Shown here: in pieces, positions 24,796 through 34,169 of the stretch | Layout: every line of letters begins with the position of its first letter | Position numbering within the stretch: the first letter of the stretch is position 1 | NCBI RefSeq assembly: GCF_002797915.1 | Contig: NZ_PGTY01000003.1 | Location: 310,001 to 374,000, forward strand | DNA length: 64,000 bases | DNA from: Yoonia maricola | GTDB taxonomy: Bacteria; Pseudomonadota; Alphaproteobacteria; Rhodobacterales; Rhodobacteraceae | Direction: 5' to 3' | Position numbers and translations under genes: made by a program | Notes under the pieces: model-generated | Told to the model about the DNA's origin: nothing | What the model saw: only the letters and a program-made list of their open reading frames with translations | Database searches by the model: none

Positions 24796-26100
24796 CTAAG
24801 CCGCTGACTGACTCCGCGACCGGTTTCCACCGCCGCCATTACGACGACGCCCACCGGGTTTGCCCTGACCACCGCCGGGCTTGCCGCCTGCACGTGGGCC
24901 ACCGCCGCGGTTACCACCGCCGCCACGCCGCCCACCGCCGCCGTTGGGCCGCTTTTTCTGACCCGGTTGGATTTCCCACGGACGACCGGAAGCCACAGGA
25001 ATGCTTTCCTTCATCGCCTTTTCGATGTCTTGCAACTCGATCATCTCATCTGGCGCGACCAAAGCAACAGCAGACCCATCGGCACCCGCCCGCGCTGTTC
25101 GCCCAATGCGGTGCACATAGTTTTCGGCCACATTCGGCAGATCGTAGTTATAGACAAAGCGTACATCGGGAATATCGAGACCGCGTGCGGCCACGTCCGT
25201 CGCCACCAAGACGCGGGTTTTGCCGGCTTTGAAGGCCTCAAGCGCGCGTTGGCGCTGCCCTTGGGATTTGTTGCCGTGGATAGAGGCCGCAGCAAAACCC
25301 TTTTTCTCAAGCACTTTGTAAAGCTTTTCACAGCCGTGTTTGGTACGCCCAAAGACAATCGCTAATTCATCGCGGTGCTTGTCCAGCAGTTCGATCAACA
25401 GGTCTGTCTTGGCGGCCTGTGCCACGAAATGTACCGACTGGTTGATCTTCTTAACCGCTTGCCCTGGAGGGTTCACCTGCACGCGGACGGCGTCGGTCAG
25501 ATAGGTGTTCGCCAACTCGCCCATCAGTTTTGGCATCGTGGCCGAGAACATCATCGTCTGGCGGTCTTTGGCCAAAAGCGGGGCGATACGGCGGAGCGCG
25601 TGGATAAAGCCCATATCGAGCATCTGGTCGGCCTCATCGAGAACCAGATAGATAGTTTCGTCTAGGCGCACAGCGCGTCGGTCCAGCAGGTCGATCAAAC
25701 GACCGGGGGTCGCGACCAGCAGATCGACACCGCCCGCCAGACGTTTGGTCTGGGCGACAATCCCCGCCCCGCCAACGACCAGCGCCACTTTCAGATGGCT
25801 GCCTTTGGTATATGAAGTCAGATTGTCAGCGATCTGTTTGGCCAACTCACGCGTCGGCGCGAGGATCAGACCGCGTGCGGTCTTGGGGTTCGGTTTCACA
25901 CCCGCTTTCATCAGCGCGTGGATCATTGGTAAGCCGAAGGCGGCTGTCTTACCACTGCCGGTTTGGGCCAACCCCATCACATCGCGGCCATTCATGGCGT
26001 GCGGGATGGCTTGGGTCTGGATCGGGGTGGGATCAGTGATCCCTTGGTCTTTGAGTACGTTTATCAATCGGGGCGCAAGGCCCAGCATGTCAAAATCCAT
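24796..26100 (-). CDS. DEAD-box RNA helicase, RhlE-like with RGG tail
   Basis: This 434-residue ATP-dependent RNA helicase has the Q motif (ITDPTPIQTQAIP), motif I AQTGSGKT (45-52), PTRELAKQI, DEAD (155-158), SAT (186-188), and motif VI HRIGRTARAG. The last 55 residues are almost only Gly, Arg, Asn and Pro, an RNA-binding RGG-type tail. Such helicases unwind mRNA or rRNA in cold or ribosome assembly. AGGA precedes the ATG. The 372 bp upstream are unusually structured. Confidence 0.95.
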   Translation of the reverse strand: MDFDMLGLAPRLINVLKDQGITDPTPIQTQAIPHAMNGRDVMGLAQTGSGKTAAFGLPMIHALMKAGVKPNPKTARGLILAPTRELAKQIADNLTSYTKGSHLKVALVVGGAGIVAQTKRLAGGVDLLVATPGRLIDLLDRRAVRLDETIYLVLDEADQMLDMGFIHALRRIAPLLAKDRQTMMFSATMPKLMGELANTYLTDAVRVQVNPPGQAVKKINQSVHFVAQAAKTDLLIELLDKHRDELAIVFGRTKHGCEKLYKVLEKKGFAAASIHGNKSQGQRQRALEAFKAGKTRVLVATDVAARGLDIPDVRFVYNYDLPNVAENYVHRIGRTARAGADGSAVALVAPDEMIELQDIEKAMKESIPVASGRPWEIQPGQKKRPNGGGGRRGGGGNRGGGPRAGGKPGGGQGKPGGRRRNGGGGNRSRSQSAA

Positions 26101-26472
26101 AAATGGATATCCTATTTTTTCTCGCGGGCATTCGGCCCGCCCATATCATTTGGCCCATCGCAACATGCGATGAACCTCTAGCAAGGTTGCGCCAATATGC
26201 TGACAGCCAAGACCGCATTGTCCGGGCGCCGATGTGGCGCGGGACCCCTGCGTGATGTGGGAACCTGAAGTGTAAGCGACGCCTTGCGGGTAGACCTTTG
26301 CCGGTCTCGCTCTGCTCACGCGGCAGCTTGCGTCGGTTAATTGGCACATGATGCTTTGCGTGGCTGCTGTCAAGGGCTGCTGAAAAAGCACCGGGTGGTG
26401 TTGCATGTGCTTTCCCTTGCACGGGCCACATCATATAGTACCGAAAAGCACAAAACGATGGGGAATCGGGCA
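26101..26472. ncRNA. Gene-free, strongly structured region (possible RNA or helicase leader)
   Basis: This 372-bp gap between the divergent helicase and mipZ genes has many local hairpins: GCGGGC/GCCCGC (26124-26140), CATCGCA/TGCGATG (26156-26172), AACCT/AGGTT (26173-26188), GCGCC/GGCGC (26226-26240), AGACC/GGTCT (26292-26307), CGACGC (26277-26282) with GCGTCG (26330-26335), and AAAGCAC/GTGCTTT (26385-26413). GCGTGA (26250-26255) can also pair with TCACGC (26316-26321), a fold incompatible with the 26277/26330 stem. It could be an independent small RNA or the helicase 5' leader. I could not match it to 6S, SRP, tmRNA or RNase P. Confidence 0.4.
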
Positions 26473-27282
26473 GTGGCGCATATTATCGTGGTCGGCAATG
26501 AAAAGGGCGGCGCGGGCAAATCAACAGTCTCGATGCATGTTGCAACGGCACTGGCCCGGATGGGGCATAAGGTCGGCACGCTTGACCTTGATCTGCGGCA
26601 AAAGACGCTGGGGCGATACGTTCTGAACCGCCGCACGTTTTTGCAAAAGAAGGGTCTGGACCTGCCGACACCGACCTATCATGACCTCCCGGAAATTGAT
26701 CAAGACGCGCTGAAACCCGGCGAAAACGCGTTTGACCACCGGCTATCGATGGCCGTCGCGCGGATGGAGACGGACGCAGATTTCATCCTGATCGATTGCC
26801 CTGGATCGCATACGCGCCTGAGCCAAGTTGCCCATTCACTGGCCGATACGCTGATCACACCCCTAAACGACAGTTTCATCGATTTTGATTTGCTCGCCCA
26901 TGTCGATAGCGATGGTGAGGATATCACCGGTCCGTCCGTCTATTCCGAAATGGTCTGGAACGCGCGGCAACTGCGTAGTCAGGCCGGGCTGAAACCTATC
27001 GACTGGATTGTCGTGCGCAACCGCATGGGGGCGCAGGCCATGCTCAACAAGCTCAAGATGGAACGCGCGATTGCCAAGCTTGCCAAACGGATCGGGTTTC
27101 GTACGGCCCCCGGCTTTAACGAACGGGTCATTTTCCGAGAGCTTTTTCCGCGTGGTCTGACCTTGCTCGACTTGCGCGATATCGGCGTGAAGGGGATGAA
27201 TATCTCAAACGTGGCTGCACGTCAGGAGTTGCGCGAATTGATCAAGGCACTGGACCTTCCGGGGGTGACGGCAGATTTCTGA
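26473..27282 (+). CDS. mipZ: Division-plane positioning ATPase MipZ
   Basis: This 269-residue ParA/MinD-family ATPase forms gradients from the chromosome poles and inhibits FtsZ, placing the septum at mid-cell. The start MAHIIVVGNEKGGAGKST contains the deviant Walker A (KGGAGKST). Further motifs are TLDLDLRQKTLGRYVLNR, ILIDCPGSHTRLS and PLNDSFIDFDLL. I prefer the GTG at 26473 with GGGGA upstream; an ATG at 26458 would add five residues. ParB and FtsZ are not in the window. Confidence 0.93.
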   Translation: MAHIIVVGNEKGGAGKSTVSMHVATALARMGHKVGTLDLDLRQKTLGRYVLNRRTFLQKKGLDLPTPTYHDLPEIDQDALKPGENAFDHRLSMAVARMETDADFILIDCPGSHTRLSQVAHSLADTLITPLNDSFIDFDLLAHVDSDGEDITGPSVYSEMVWNARQLRSQAGLKPIDWIVVRNRMGAQAMLNKLKMERAIAKLAKRIGFRTAPGFNERVIFRELFPRGLTLLDLRDIGVKGMNISNVAARQELRELIKALDLPGVTADF

Positions 27283-27299
27283 AACGATCATTTTCCTTT

Positions 27300-27320
27300 T
27301 GTGATGAAAACTTCATCACA
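27300..27320. promoter_or_regulatory. 21-bp operator-like palindrome before the glutamate synthase-like gene
   Basis: TGTGATGAA (27300-27308) and TTCATCACA (27312-27320) are perfect 9-bp arms separated by AAC. It lies 18 bp past mipZ and 60 bp before the next start. No T-run is present, so a protein-binding site fits better than a terminator. Confidence 0.5.
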
Positions 27321-27379
27321 TCAGCCTTTCGTTAATGAGATCAGCGGCCTAGTGTACCCTTAAACAAGGAGGGTGTGTT

Positions 27380-29002
27380 GTGCGTGAACTGATCTCGTTA
27401 CAGCGTTACACGACGTTCGTTTTGGTCGCCGTATTGACGGTCATATGCTTTATCGCAGGTTTTTGGGCGACATGGGCCTTTATTCCGTTCCTCATCTTTG
27501 CAGCCCTCACGGCGCTGGGTATTCATGATGTCAGACAAACCCGCCATGCGGTGGTCCGTAACTACCCTGTGCTGGGTCACATCAGGTTCCTGTTTGAGAA
27601 AATCCGACCCGAAATTCGGCAATATTTGATCGAGGGTGATCAGGAAGAGCAACCATTCAGCCGCGAACAGCGTTCGTTGGTTTATCAACGGGCCAAGGGG
27701 GCCGAGGACAAACGGCCTTTCGGAAGCCACGAACGGGTCTATGAGGCAGGCTATTCTTGGCTCACCCACTCTGTCCAGCCAACGCATTTTGATGACACGG
27801 ATTTCCGCGTCCCAGTCGGCGGAGACAAGTGCAAGCAACCTTACAACGCATCGCTTTACAACATCTCTGCGATGAGTTTCGGCTCGCTGTCCGCCAACGC
27901 GATATCGGCACTGAACAAAGGGGCCAAGATGGGCGGCTTTGCCCATGACACCGGCGAAGGCGGGATCAGCCGTTATCACCGTGAGGGCGGGGGCGATCTG
28001 ATTTATGAAATCGGCTCAGGCTATTTTGGCTGCCGCAATGACGATGGTACTTTCAACCCCGACAAGTTCGCCAAACAAGCGGCCAATGATCAGGTCAAAA
28101 TGATCGAGATTAAACTCAGCCAAGGGGCCAAACCGGGCCATGGCGGTATGCTTCCTGCCGCCAAGATCACGCCCGAGATTGCAGAGGCCCGCGATATCCC
28201 TATGGGCGTTGACTGCGTGTCGCCCGCCGCCCACAGCGCCTTTTCCGGCCCGATGGAACTGATGCAATTTGTCGGCCAGCTGCGTGAGCTCTCAGACGGT
28301 AAACCTGTTGGCTTCAAGCTTTGTATCGGCCACCGACGCGAATTCATGTGCATGGTGAAGGCGATGCTGGAAACCGGCATTATCCCAGATTTTATCGTTG
28401 TCGATGGCACCGAAGGCGGCACTGGCGCAGCCCCGTTGGAATTCGCCAACCACGTCGGCATGCCCATGATCGAAGGTCTGACATTCGTGCACAACACATT
28501 GCGCGGGGCGGGTATTCGCGATCAGGTCAAGATTGGGGCGGCGGGCAAGGTCGTCAGTGCGTTCGATATTGCCCGTGCGCTCTCAATTGGTGCTGATTGG
28601 TGCAATTCGGCCCGTGGTTATATGTTTGCGATTGGCTGCATTCAAGCGCAGGCCTGCCATACCAACCACTGCCCGGTCGGCGTGACAACACAAGACCCGG
28701 TCCGCCAGGCGGCATTGAATGTGAATGACAAAAGCAAACGTGTGGCACGGTTCCATGAAAATACGCTCAAGGCCCTGGGTGAAATGGCCGGTGCAGCCGG
28801 TCTGGAAAACCCCTGCGGCTTTCTGCCTTACCATTTCATGACACGCAAAGGCGATGGGCAAATGACCGAAGCCGCGGATGTTTACACCTACCTGCGCGAA
28901 GGTTTCCTGCTTGATAATGGGGACGACAATCCGATCTATCGCGAACGCTGGGCGCGCGCCAATGCGCATAGCTTCGCCCCGCCAGAGGCCGTCGCCTTAT
29001 AG
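27380..29002 (+). CDS. FMN-binding glutamate synthase family protein
   Basis: This 540-residue protein has two N-terminal hydrophobic helices (about 12-50) and then the GltB-like FMN barrel: YNISAMSFGSLSANAI, GEGGISRYH, KPGHGGMLPA, VDGTEGGTGAAPLEF and ACHTNHCPVGVTTQ, whose Cys residues resemble the Fe-S site of glutamate synthase. The amidotransferase domain and the beta subunit are absent, so true glutamate synthase activity is uncertain; a membrane-linked FMN oxidoreductase is as likely. The GTG start has AAGGAGGG seven bases upstream. Confidence 0.9.
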   Translation: MRELISLQRYTTFVLVAVLTVICFIAGFWATWAFIPFLIFAALTALGIHDVRQTRHAVVRNYPVLGHIRFLFEKIRPEIRQYLIEGDQEEQPFSREQRSLVYQRAKGAEDKRPFGSHERVYEAGYSWLTHSVQPTHFDDTDFRVPVGGDKCKQPYNASLYNISAMSFGSLSANAISALNKGAKMGGFAHDTGEGGISRYHREGGGDLIYEIGSGYFGCRNDDGTFNPDKFAKQAANDQVKMIEIKLSQGAKPGHGGMLPAAKITPEIAEARDIPMGVDCVSPAAHSAFSGPMELMQFVGQLRELSDGKPVGFKLCIGHRREFMCMVKAMLETGIIPDFIVVDGTEGGTGAAPLEFANHVGMPMIEGLTFVHNTLRGAGIRDQVKIGAAGKVVSAFDIARALSIGADWCNSARGYMFAIGCIQAQACHTNHCPVGVTTQDPVRQAALNVNDKSKRVARFHENTLKALGEMAGAAGLENPCGFLPYHFMTRKGDGQMTEAADVYTYLREGFLLDNGDDNPIYRERWARANAHSFAPPEAVAL

Positions 29003-29183
29003 CGTATACAACCACATTATATTGAATTATCGGCGGCTTATGCCCCGATAGCGCTGCTGAGCGGCGGTCCTCCGCCATCCGGTGTCCAAACGGCAGTGGC
29101 CGTTTGACGCATAGTTTGAAATATGTCGGAACTAGGAAAGACCACTTGCTGGTCAAGCGTTTGAACGAATAGGAGCTGTGCCA
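29003..29183. other. Intergenic region with two hairpins
   Basis: GGCGG/CCGCC (29063-29076) and CAAACGGC/GCCGTTTG (29087-29106, perfect 8 bp, loop AGTG) follow the glutamate synthase-like gene. The second may act as a terminator although the T-run is only three bases. Confidence 0.45.
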
Positions 29184-30542
29184 ATGTACGAATTGACCGT
29201 GGGAGAAAGTTCCCCCCTCGCCGTCGCCACCTATGACCCTACGACGGGTGCACTGTATCTGGAATTCGACTGGGACAAGTTGTTGAATACCGATGGCAAC
29301 TGGGGCAATGCCCGACATATTGATGCGGTCACTTTTGAAGGCAACGCATACCCTATCGAAATTCATGCTGATGATGGCCCGCGCAACCCCGATGGCTCTT
29401 ACATCTACTCGCGCGACACAATGGAAAACATCTTTACCATTGATATTGGCACCGGCCATGATCCCGCCGATGGGACATTGGATTTCGGACTTTCCGATAG
29501 GGCTGATGGTTCGATCCAACTTTATAATTTTGCGCTGGAAGACGGTGATAGTGAACCTGCCGAACAGCCCGACGGGCTGGTTTATGCCCTGAATGCCGGT
29601 GGCGGCGAATACACTGCGTCAAATGGGGTCACTTATGCTGCTGACGACCTGGCAAACATCCGGTCATGGACAACATCCAACGCCATTTCCGGGACCGAAG
29701 ACGACACGCTTTACCAATCAGAGCGATCAGAACTGTCAGGCGGATTTACCTATGAAATCGCGGTTGAAAATGGAACTTATGATCTGGAACTGAATTTCGC
29801 AGAGATTTGGAACGGTGCGCAGAATACAGGCGTGCGCGTGATGGATATCTATGTCGAAGGTAACTTGGTGATCGACGATCTGGATATTTCAGATGACGCC
29901 GGATATCTGGCCGCGCTTGATATCATGACAGAGGTGACGGTGTCAGACGGTTCGCTGACCATCGAAGCTGACGGCGAAGTCCAGAACGCCAAACTGTCCG
30001 CATTTTCATTGTGGGAGACCGAAGCCCCGACCGATCCTGTTCTGGTTTATGCGCTGAACGCAGGTGGTGATGAATACACCGCCGAAAACGGTGTTGTTTA
30101 TCAGGCCGATGATCTGGCAAATGTCCGGTCATGGACAACGTCAGCAGCGATTGCAGGCACGACCGATGATACCCTTTATCAATCAGAGCGATCAGAACTT
30201 TCCGGTGACTTCACTTACGACATCGCCGTGGCAAACGGCACCTATGATGTCGAACTGAACTTCGCTGAAATTTGGGGTGGTGCTATCGATGCCGGCGTGC
30301 GCGTCTTTGACATCTATGTCGAAGACGAACTGATCTTTGACAACTTGGATATTTCTGACGAAGCCGGCTTTGCCACAGCTTTCGATTTGGTCGGGCAAGT
30401 TGAGGTCACTGATGGGGCGCTGACTATTTCAACCAGTGCTGAGGTTCAAAACGCCAAGATTGCAGGCTTTTCAATCTGGGAGGCGACAGAAGTCACCGAT
30501 GCAGGTTTCACCGTTGGTTCGCTCGATGACCTAAGCTTTTAG
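29184..30542 (+). CDS. Tandem malectin-domain protein
   Basis: This 452-residue very acidic protein has an N-terminal beta-rich region (1-125) and two malectin-like domains at 132-278 and 286-433. The domains are near copies: both carry VYALNAGG, DDTLYQSERSELSG and ELNFAEIW with GVRV-D-Y-E. Malectin domains bind di- or oligoglucosides. There is no signal peptide or anchor, so it is either intracellular or exported by a signal-independent route. AGGAG eight bases upstream supports the ATG at 29184. Genes next to it give no clue. Confidence 0.85.
   Translation: MYELTVGESSPLAVATYDPTTGALYLEFDWDKLLNTDGNWGNARHIDAVTFEGNAYPIEIHADDGPRNPDGSYIYSRDTMENIFTIDIGTGHDPADGTLDFGLSDRADGSIQLYNFALEDGDSEPAEQPDGLVYALNAGGGEYTASNGVTYAADDLANIRSWTTSNAISGTEDDTLYQSERSELSGGFTYEIAVENGTYDLELNFAEIWNGAQNTGVRVMDIYVEGNLVIDDLDISDDAGYLAALDIMTEVTVSDGSLTIEADGEVQNAKLSAFSLWETEAPTDPVLVYALNAGGDEYTAENGVVYQADDLANVRSWTTSAAIAGTTDDTLYQSERSELSGDFTYDIAVANGTYDVELNFAEIWGGAIDAGVRVFDIYVEDELIFDNLDISDEAGFATAFDLVGQVEVTDGALTISTSAEVQNAKIAGFSIWEATEVTDAGFTVGSLDDLSF
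29577..30482 (+). repeat. Intragenic direct duplication encoding two malectin domains
   Basis: Two units of about 440 bp (29577-30017 and 30039-30482), offset by 462 bp, encode the two malectin domains. Conserved runs such as CCGGTCATGGACAAC and the ATCAGAGCGATCAGAACT string in both suggest a fairly recent duplication. Confidence 0.8.
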
Positions 30543-30544
30543 CT

Positions 30545-31516
30545 CTAGCCCCGGTCTTGCCGTGGCGGGGCGCGTCCCGCCACGCGCATCATCAGTGACA
30601 TCCGAGGTGTTGTGCCTGTTTCTGCACGCGAGCGGGTACGCAGCACTGGCGTATTTTCCGACGTCCCACTCCGGCTTTCGCGCAGCACAATATAAAGACC
30701 ACTGGCAATGATGATCCCCGCACCAATTGCTGTGGGCTGATCGATGGTTTCCTCAAAAAAGAGATATCCAAAAAGGGTCGCCCAAATGATTTGGCTGTAT
30801 TGCATGGGCGCAATGATCGCTGCCTCACCGGCCTGATAGGCCGTGATGACAAGGCGGCTGGCGGTCCATGCGAAGGCAGCGATGATGGCCAATAGCCCCA
30901 AATGCTCAATCGGCATGGGTTCGTAGACGAAAGGCAGGGCGCAAGCCATGACAACAAAGTTCACCATCATCGGATAAAGCAGCATGACCACGGGCCGTTC
31001 TTCTGATCCGATCTTGCGCACAATGATCGAGGCAAGCGATCCGCCAATGGCCGCAGCAAGTGCAGCAAGATGCCCAAGCGACAGTTCGGTTTGTCCGGGG
31101 CGCAGCACAACCATGACGCCGCCCAAACCCACCAGCACAGCGACCCAACGGCGCAGGCGCACTTTTTCACCAAGAACCGGGATGGCAAGGATGGTGATCA
31201 GCAAGGGCGATGCAAAAAGGATTGCATAGGTTTGCGCCAACGGCAGGACAGAAAACGCATAGAATGCCGAAACACCCGTCACCACCGCCGCCACTGTGCG
31301 TAGCGCCAGCCACCAAGGATGAACCGGCACCAAAGTGCCCGGTGTCACATCCCGCATCAGCATCACCATCGCCAATGGAAAACTGAGCAACACGCTAAAG
31401 AACACGATCTGAAACGGTGAATAGATACCGCCCAGGATCTTCACCACAACATCATGGGTCGAGAAGATGCCGAAGGCCAGAAGCGCCAGCAATGCACCTT
31501 TGGCATTCGGGGACAT
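30545..31516 (-). CDS. EamA/DMT-family transporter
   Basis: This 323-residue inner-membrane protein has ten helices in two EamA repeats, for example MSPNAKGALLALLAFGIFSTHDV at the N-terminus, VLPLAQTYAILFASPLLITIL in the fourth helix and IIAPMQYSQIIWATLFGYLFF in the ninth. The last 35 residues form a basic cytoplasmic tail. It is expected to export small metabolites. It follows a GNAT gene and leuB on the minus strand, separated from GNAT by 23 bp, so it may belong to that transcript. Confidence 0.88.
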   Translation of the reverse strand: MSPNAKGALLALLAFGIFSTHDVVVKILGGIYSPFQIVFFSVLLSFPLAMVMLMRDVTPGTLVPVHPWWLALRTVAAVVTGVSAFYAFSVLPLAQTYAILFASPLLITILAIPVLGEKVRLRRWVAVLVGLGGVMVVLRPGQTELSLGHLAALAAAIGGSLASIIVRKIGSEERPVVMLLYPMMVNFVVMACALPFVYEPMPIEHLGLLAIIAAFAWTASRLVITAYQAGEAAIIAPMQYSQIIWATLFGYLFFEETIDQPTAIGAGIIIASGLYIVLRESRSGTSENTPVLRTRSRAETGTTPRMSLMMRVAGRAPPRQDRG

Positions 31517-31539
31517 CAGGAAATTCCTTTATGCAGCTG

Positions 31540-32022
31540 TCAGTCTTTGCCGACACCATCTTTCAACAACCGATCATATTCTGACGCTGTCACACGGTAA
31601 CTTACTTTATCAATAACGGACGCACCAATATTGTTATAAAACGTCCGCGCGCCTAAATTATCAGCGTCTGTTTGCCAATCAATCCGTTTGCACCCTTCGC
31701 GTATCGCAATCTGGGTCAGATGCGCCATCATCGCACGCCCAACGCCTTGCCCCTGAAACGCGGGGGCAACGAAAAGTTCCTTCATAAACAAAGCCATCCC
31801 GGCACCTGCAGGAAAAACCAAGGCCCATGTGGCAAAAGCGGCAGGCGTTTCACTGACGTAGGCGATTTCGCATGACAGATAGCGGCCTTGGTCGAGCAGG
31901 CTCATCAGCTTCGTTTCCTCTGCTGAGGTCGCTGGCGGGATGTCATAGTGCACCAACAAGGCACGGTTCAACGTCAGAAAATCATCCGCACCTGCCGGAG
32001 CATAAGGCCGGATCTGTATCAC
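31540..32022 (-). CDS. GNAT N-acetyltransferase after leuB
   Basis: This 160-residue acetyltransferase has the acetyl-CoA loop [16 protein letters not shown] preceded by LFVAPA, and the C-terminal motif [16 protein letters not shown]. The GTG start at 32022 overlaps the leuB stop as GTGA, so it is translated with leuB. Substrate unknown; an amine or amino-acid-like compound is usual in this branch. Confidence 0.87.
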   Translation of the reverse strand: MIQIRPYAPAGADDFLTLNRALLVHYDIPPATSAEETKLMSLLDQGRYLSCEIAYVSETPAAFATWALVFPAGAGMALFMKELFVAPAFQGQGVGRAMMAHLTQIAIREGCKRIDWQTDADNLGARTFYNNIGASVIDKVSYRVTASEYDRLLKDGVGKD

Positions 32023-33122
32023 AGGCTTTCGTCAAGAGCCGCCAAGATCACATCACCCATCTGCGTGGTACTTAGCGGCGTACCGCCTTCTGGTCCCATC
32101 AGATCGCCGGTACGCGCGCCGTCAGCGAGTACTTTTTCAATAGCCGCTTCCAGACGGTCCGCTTCGGCCCCTTCGTCGAAGGAATACCGCAGTGCCATTG
32201 CAAAGCTCAGGATACAAGCGATGGGGTTTGCCTTACCTTGGCCTGTGATGTCGGGGGCTGAGCCGTGCACGGGTTCATACATCGCCTTGGGACGCCCATT
32301 TGCCATTGGTAAACCCAGCGATGCAGACGGTAACATGCCCAGTGATCCGGTCAGCATGGCCGCGCAATCCGACAGGATATCGCCGAACAAGTTGTCGGTC
32401 AGGATCACGTCAAACTGCTTGGGTGCGCGCACCAGCTGCATGGCACCATTGTCGGCGTACATATGGCTCAGCTCAACTTCGGGGTAATCCGCGTGCACTT
32501 CCGTCACAACGTCGCGCCACAGGATGCCGCTTTCCATCACGTTGGCTTTTTCCATCGAGCAGACTTTTTTGCCCCGCTTCATGGCCAGGTCAAATGCTGC
32601 ACGTGCGGCACGCTCAATCTCGGCCTCAGTGTAGCGCTGAGTATTCACCCCGACGCGCATGTTATCTTCGATGTGAATGCCGCGTGGTTCGCCAAAATAG
32701 ACACCAGAGGTCAGTTCGCGCACGATCATGATATCAAGGCCAGCTACCACATCTTTTTTCAAGGATGAGAAATCAGCAAGAGCATCAAAACATTGCGCGG
32801 GGCGCAGGTTGGCGAAAAGATCCATCTCCTTGCGCAGACGCAGCAGGCCACGCTCTGGCTTCACGCTGAAGTCGAGGTCATCATACTTCGGCCCACCAAC
32901 GGCGCCCAGCAGAACCGCATCCACCTCCTGCGCCTTGGCCATCGTATCATCGTGCAGTGGCACGCCATGGGCGTCATAGGCAGCCCCACCCACAAGGTCC
33001 TCAGAGACATCAAAATTCAGATCGCGTTTGTCGCCGAACCAGCCGATCACCCGCTTCACTTCGTCCATAACTTCGGGACCAATGCCGTCACCGGCGAGGA
33101 TCAAAAGGGAAGGGTTTGCCAT
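32019..33122 (-). CDS. leuB: 3-isopropylmalate dehydrogenase
   Basis: This 367-residue enzyme oxidises and decarboxylates 3-isopropylmalate to 2-oxoisocaproate with NAD in leucine synthesis. Features are [11 protein letters not shown] at the start, [22 protein letters not shown] (substrate arginines), [16 protein letters not shown], and [31 protein letters not shown], with [16 protein letters not shown] near the end. Length is normal. leuC and leuD lie at 37-39 kb on the same strand, separated from leuB by four other genes. Confidence 0.97.
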   Translation of the reverse strand: MANPSLLILAGDGIGPEVMDEVKRVIGWFGDKRDLNFDVSEDLVGGAAYDAHGVPLHDDTMAKAQEVDAVLLGAVGGPKYDDLDFSVKPERGLLRLRKEMDLFANLRPAQCFDALADFSSLKKDVVAGLDIMIVRELTSGVYFGEPRGIHIEDNMRVGVNTQRYTEAEIERAARAAFDLAMKRGKKVCSMEKANVMESGILWRDVVTEVHADYPEVELSHMYADNGAMQLVRAPKQFDVILTDNLFGDILSDCAAMLTGSLGMLPSASLGLPMANGRPKAMYEPVHGSAPDITGQGKANPIACILSFAMALRYSFDEGAEADRLEAAIEKVLADGARTGDLMGPEGGTPLSTTQMGDVILAALDESL

Positions 33123-33179
33123 AGGTCAGGTCCTTACTAGAGTTGGTTGCAAAGGCCCTAGCGCGAAGGGACGGCAGGT

Positions 33180-34076
33180 TCAAGATACCAAGGGCCGCAA
33201 CCCGTCCGCCAACAGCTCCCACACACGGCGGATACGGGGGGTTTGGCGCATCGCCTCATGCGCGGTCAGCCAGATTGGCAGGGTTGGCAAGGGCAGCCCA
33301 AGGTCAATTTCTGCGACCAGTGGATCGTTATGACCCACATCAGCCTGCGCAAACCCGATGCCGCATCCCGCACGCACCAGTTCCCAATAGGCAATGTGAT
33401 CGTCACAGCGGATTTTAAAGAAATCGCGGTCAATGTTCACACCGATCTGGGCAAACCCTTCGATAATATCCGTATTGCTGTCGTAACCCACAAAATCATG
33501 GGCCCAGAGATCAGCGATTGACACGGGTGCGCCCCGCTCTGCCAGATAAGAGCGCGCTGCGAAAACGCCCAAGGGAACTTCGCCAAGATGCTCGGTGATC
33601 AGATCAAGCTGGGTCGGTCGGTACATGCGTACGGCAATGTCAGCTTCACGATACAGCAGGTTATGGGTGTCATTGCTGGGCACCAGTTCGATGGCGATCT
33701 GTGGCTCTAACGCGCGAATCTTCGCGATGATCGAGGGCAGATGCATGGCCGAGGTCGCGACGCTAGCTGTAATGCGCACGGTGCCGTCCAACCGGGCCTG
33801 CTGGCCTGCAGCCCTGAGGGCAATCTGACTTATCGCATCGCGCATGGTGGTGGCAGGTTCCACGAGGTCACTGCCGATCTGTGTGAGCGCAAAGCCCCGC
33901 GGTTGGCGGTGAAACAACTCTGCCCCTAACTGTGCTTCGATCGCTTTGATCTGACGGCCAAGCGTGGGTTGACTTGTGCCAAGCCGCCGCGCCGCTGCCG
34001 ACAGGCTGCCGGTTTCCGCCACCGCAAGGAAGGCCTGCACAAGCGACCAGTCCAATGATCCGAGTGTTTTATCCAT
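33180..34076 (-). CDS. LysR-type regulator beside an epimerase gene
   Basis: This 298-residue LysR protein begins with a helix-turn-helix at about 20-40 (GSLSAAARRLGTSQPTLGRQI), then IEAQLGAELFHRQPRGFALTQ and a co-inducer domain. It is divergent from the NAD-binding epimerase gene (93 bp apart) with an inverted repeat between them, so it probably controls that gene. The pair lies inside what would otherwise be a leucine cluster. Confidence 0.88.
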   Translation of the reverse strand: MDKTLGSLDWSLVQAFLAVAETGSLSAAARRLGTSQPTLGRQIKAIEAQLGAELFHRQPRGFALTQIGSDLVEPATTMRDAISQIALRAAGQQARLDGTVRITASVATSAMHLPSIIAKIRALEPQIAIELVPSNDTHNLLYREADIAVRMYRPTQLDLITEHLGEVPLGVFAARSYLAERGAPVSIADLWAHDFVGYDSNTDIIEGFAQIGVNIDRDFFKIRCDDHIAYWELVRAGCGIGFAQADVGHNDPLVAEIDLGLPLPTLPIWLTAHEAMRQTPRIRRVWELLADGLRPLVS

Positions 34077-34082
34077 TCAATA

Positions 34083-34107
34083 CTGAATACATGATCTGCG
34101 CATTCAG
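34083..34107. promoter_or_regulatory. Candidate LysR operator between regulator and epimerase
   Basis: CTGAAT (34083-34088) and ATTCAG (34102-34107) form a perfect inverted repeat with a 13-bp spacer. It lies seven bp upstream of the LysR start and about 63 bp before the epimerase start. Confidence 0.45.
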
Positions 34108-34169
34108 ACAATTTATTTTCCCAAATGAATAGCACATCCTATCCGACATAACCGAATAAGAGATGCGAT

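Noticed and set aside
26240-26340. Possible 6S or SRP RNA in the structured gap
   Set aside because: I could not find the SRP GGAAGC/AGCA core or a convincing 6S bubble; left as an unclassified structured region.
26146-26406. Small minus-strand frame (86 codons) in the helicase-mipZ gap
   Set aside because: No ribosome site or recognisable motif, and the region is packed with hairpins, fitting RNA better than protein.
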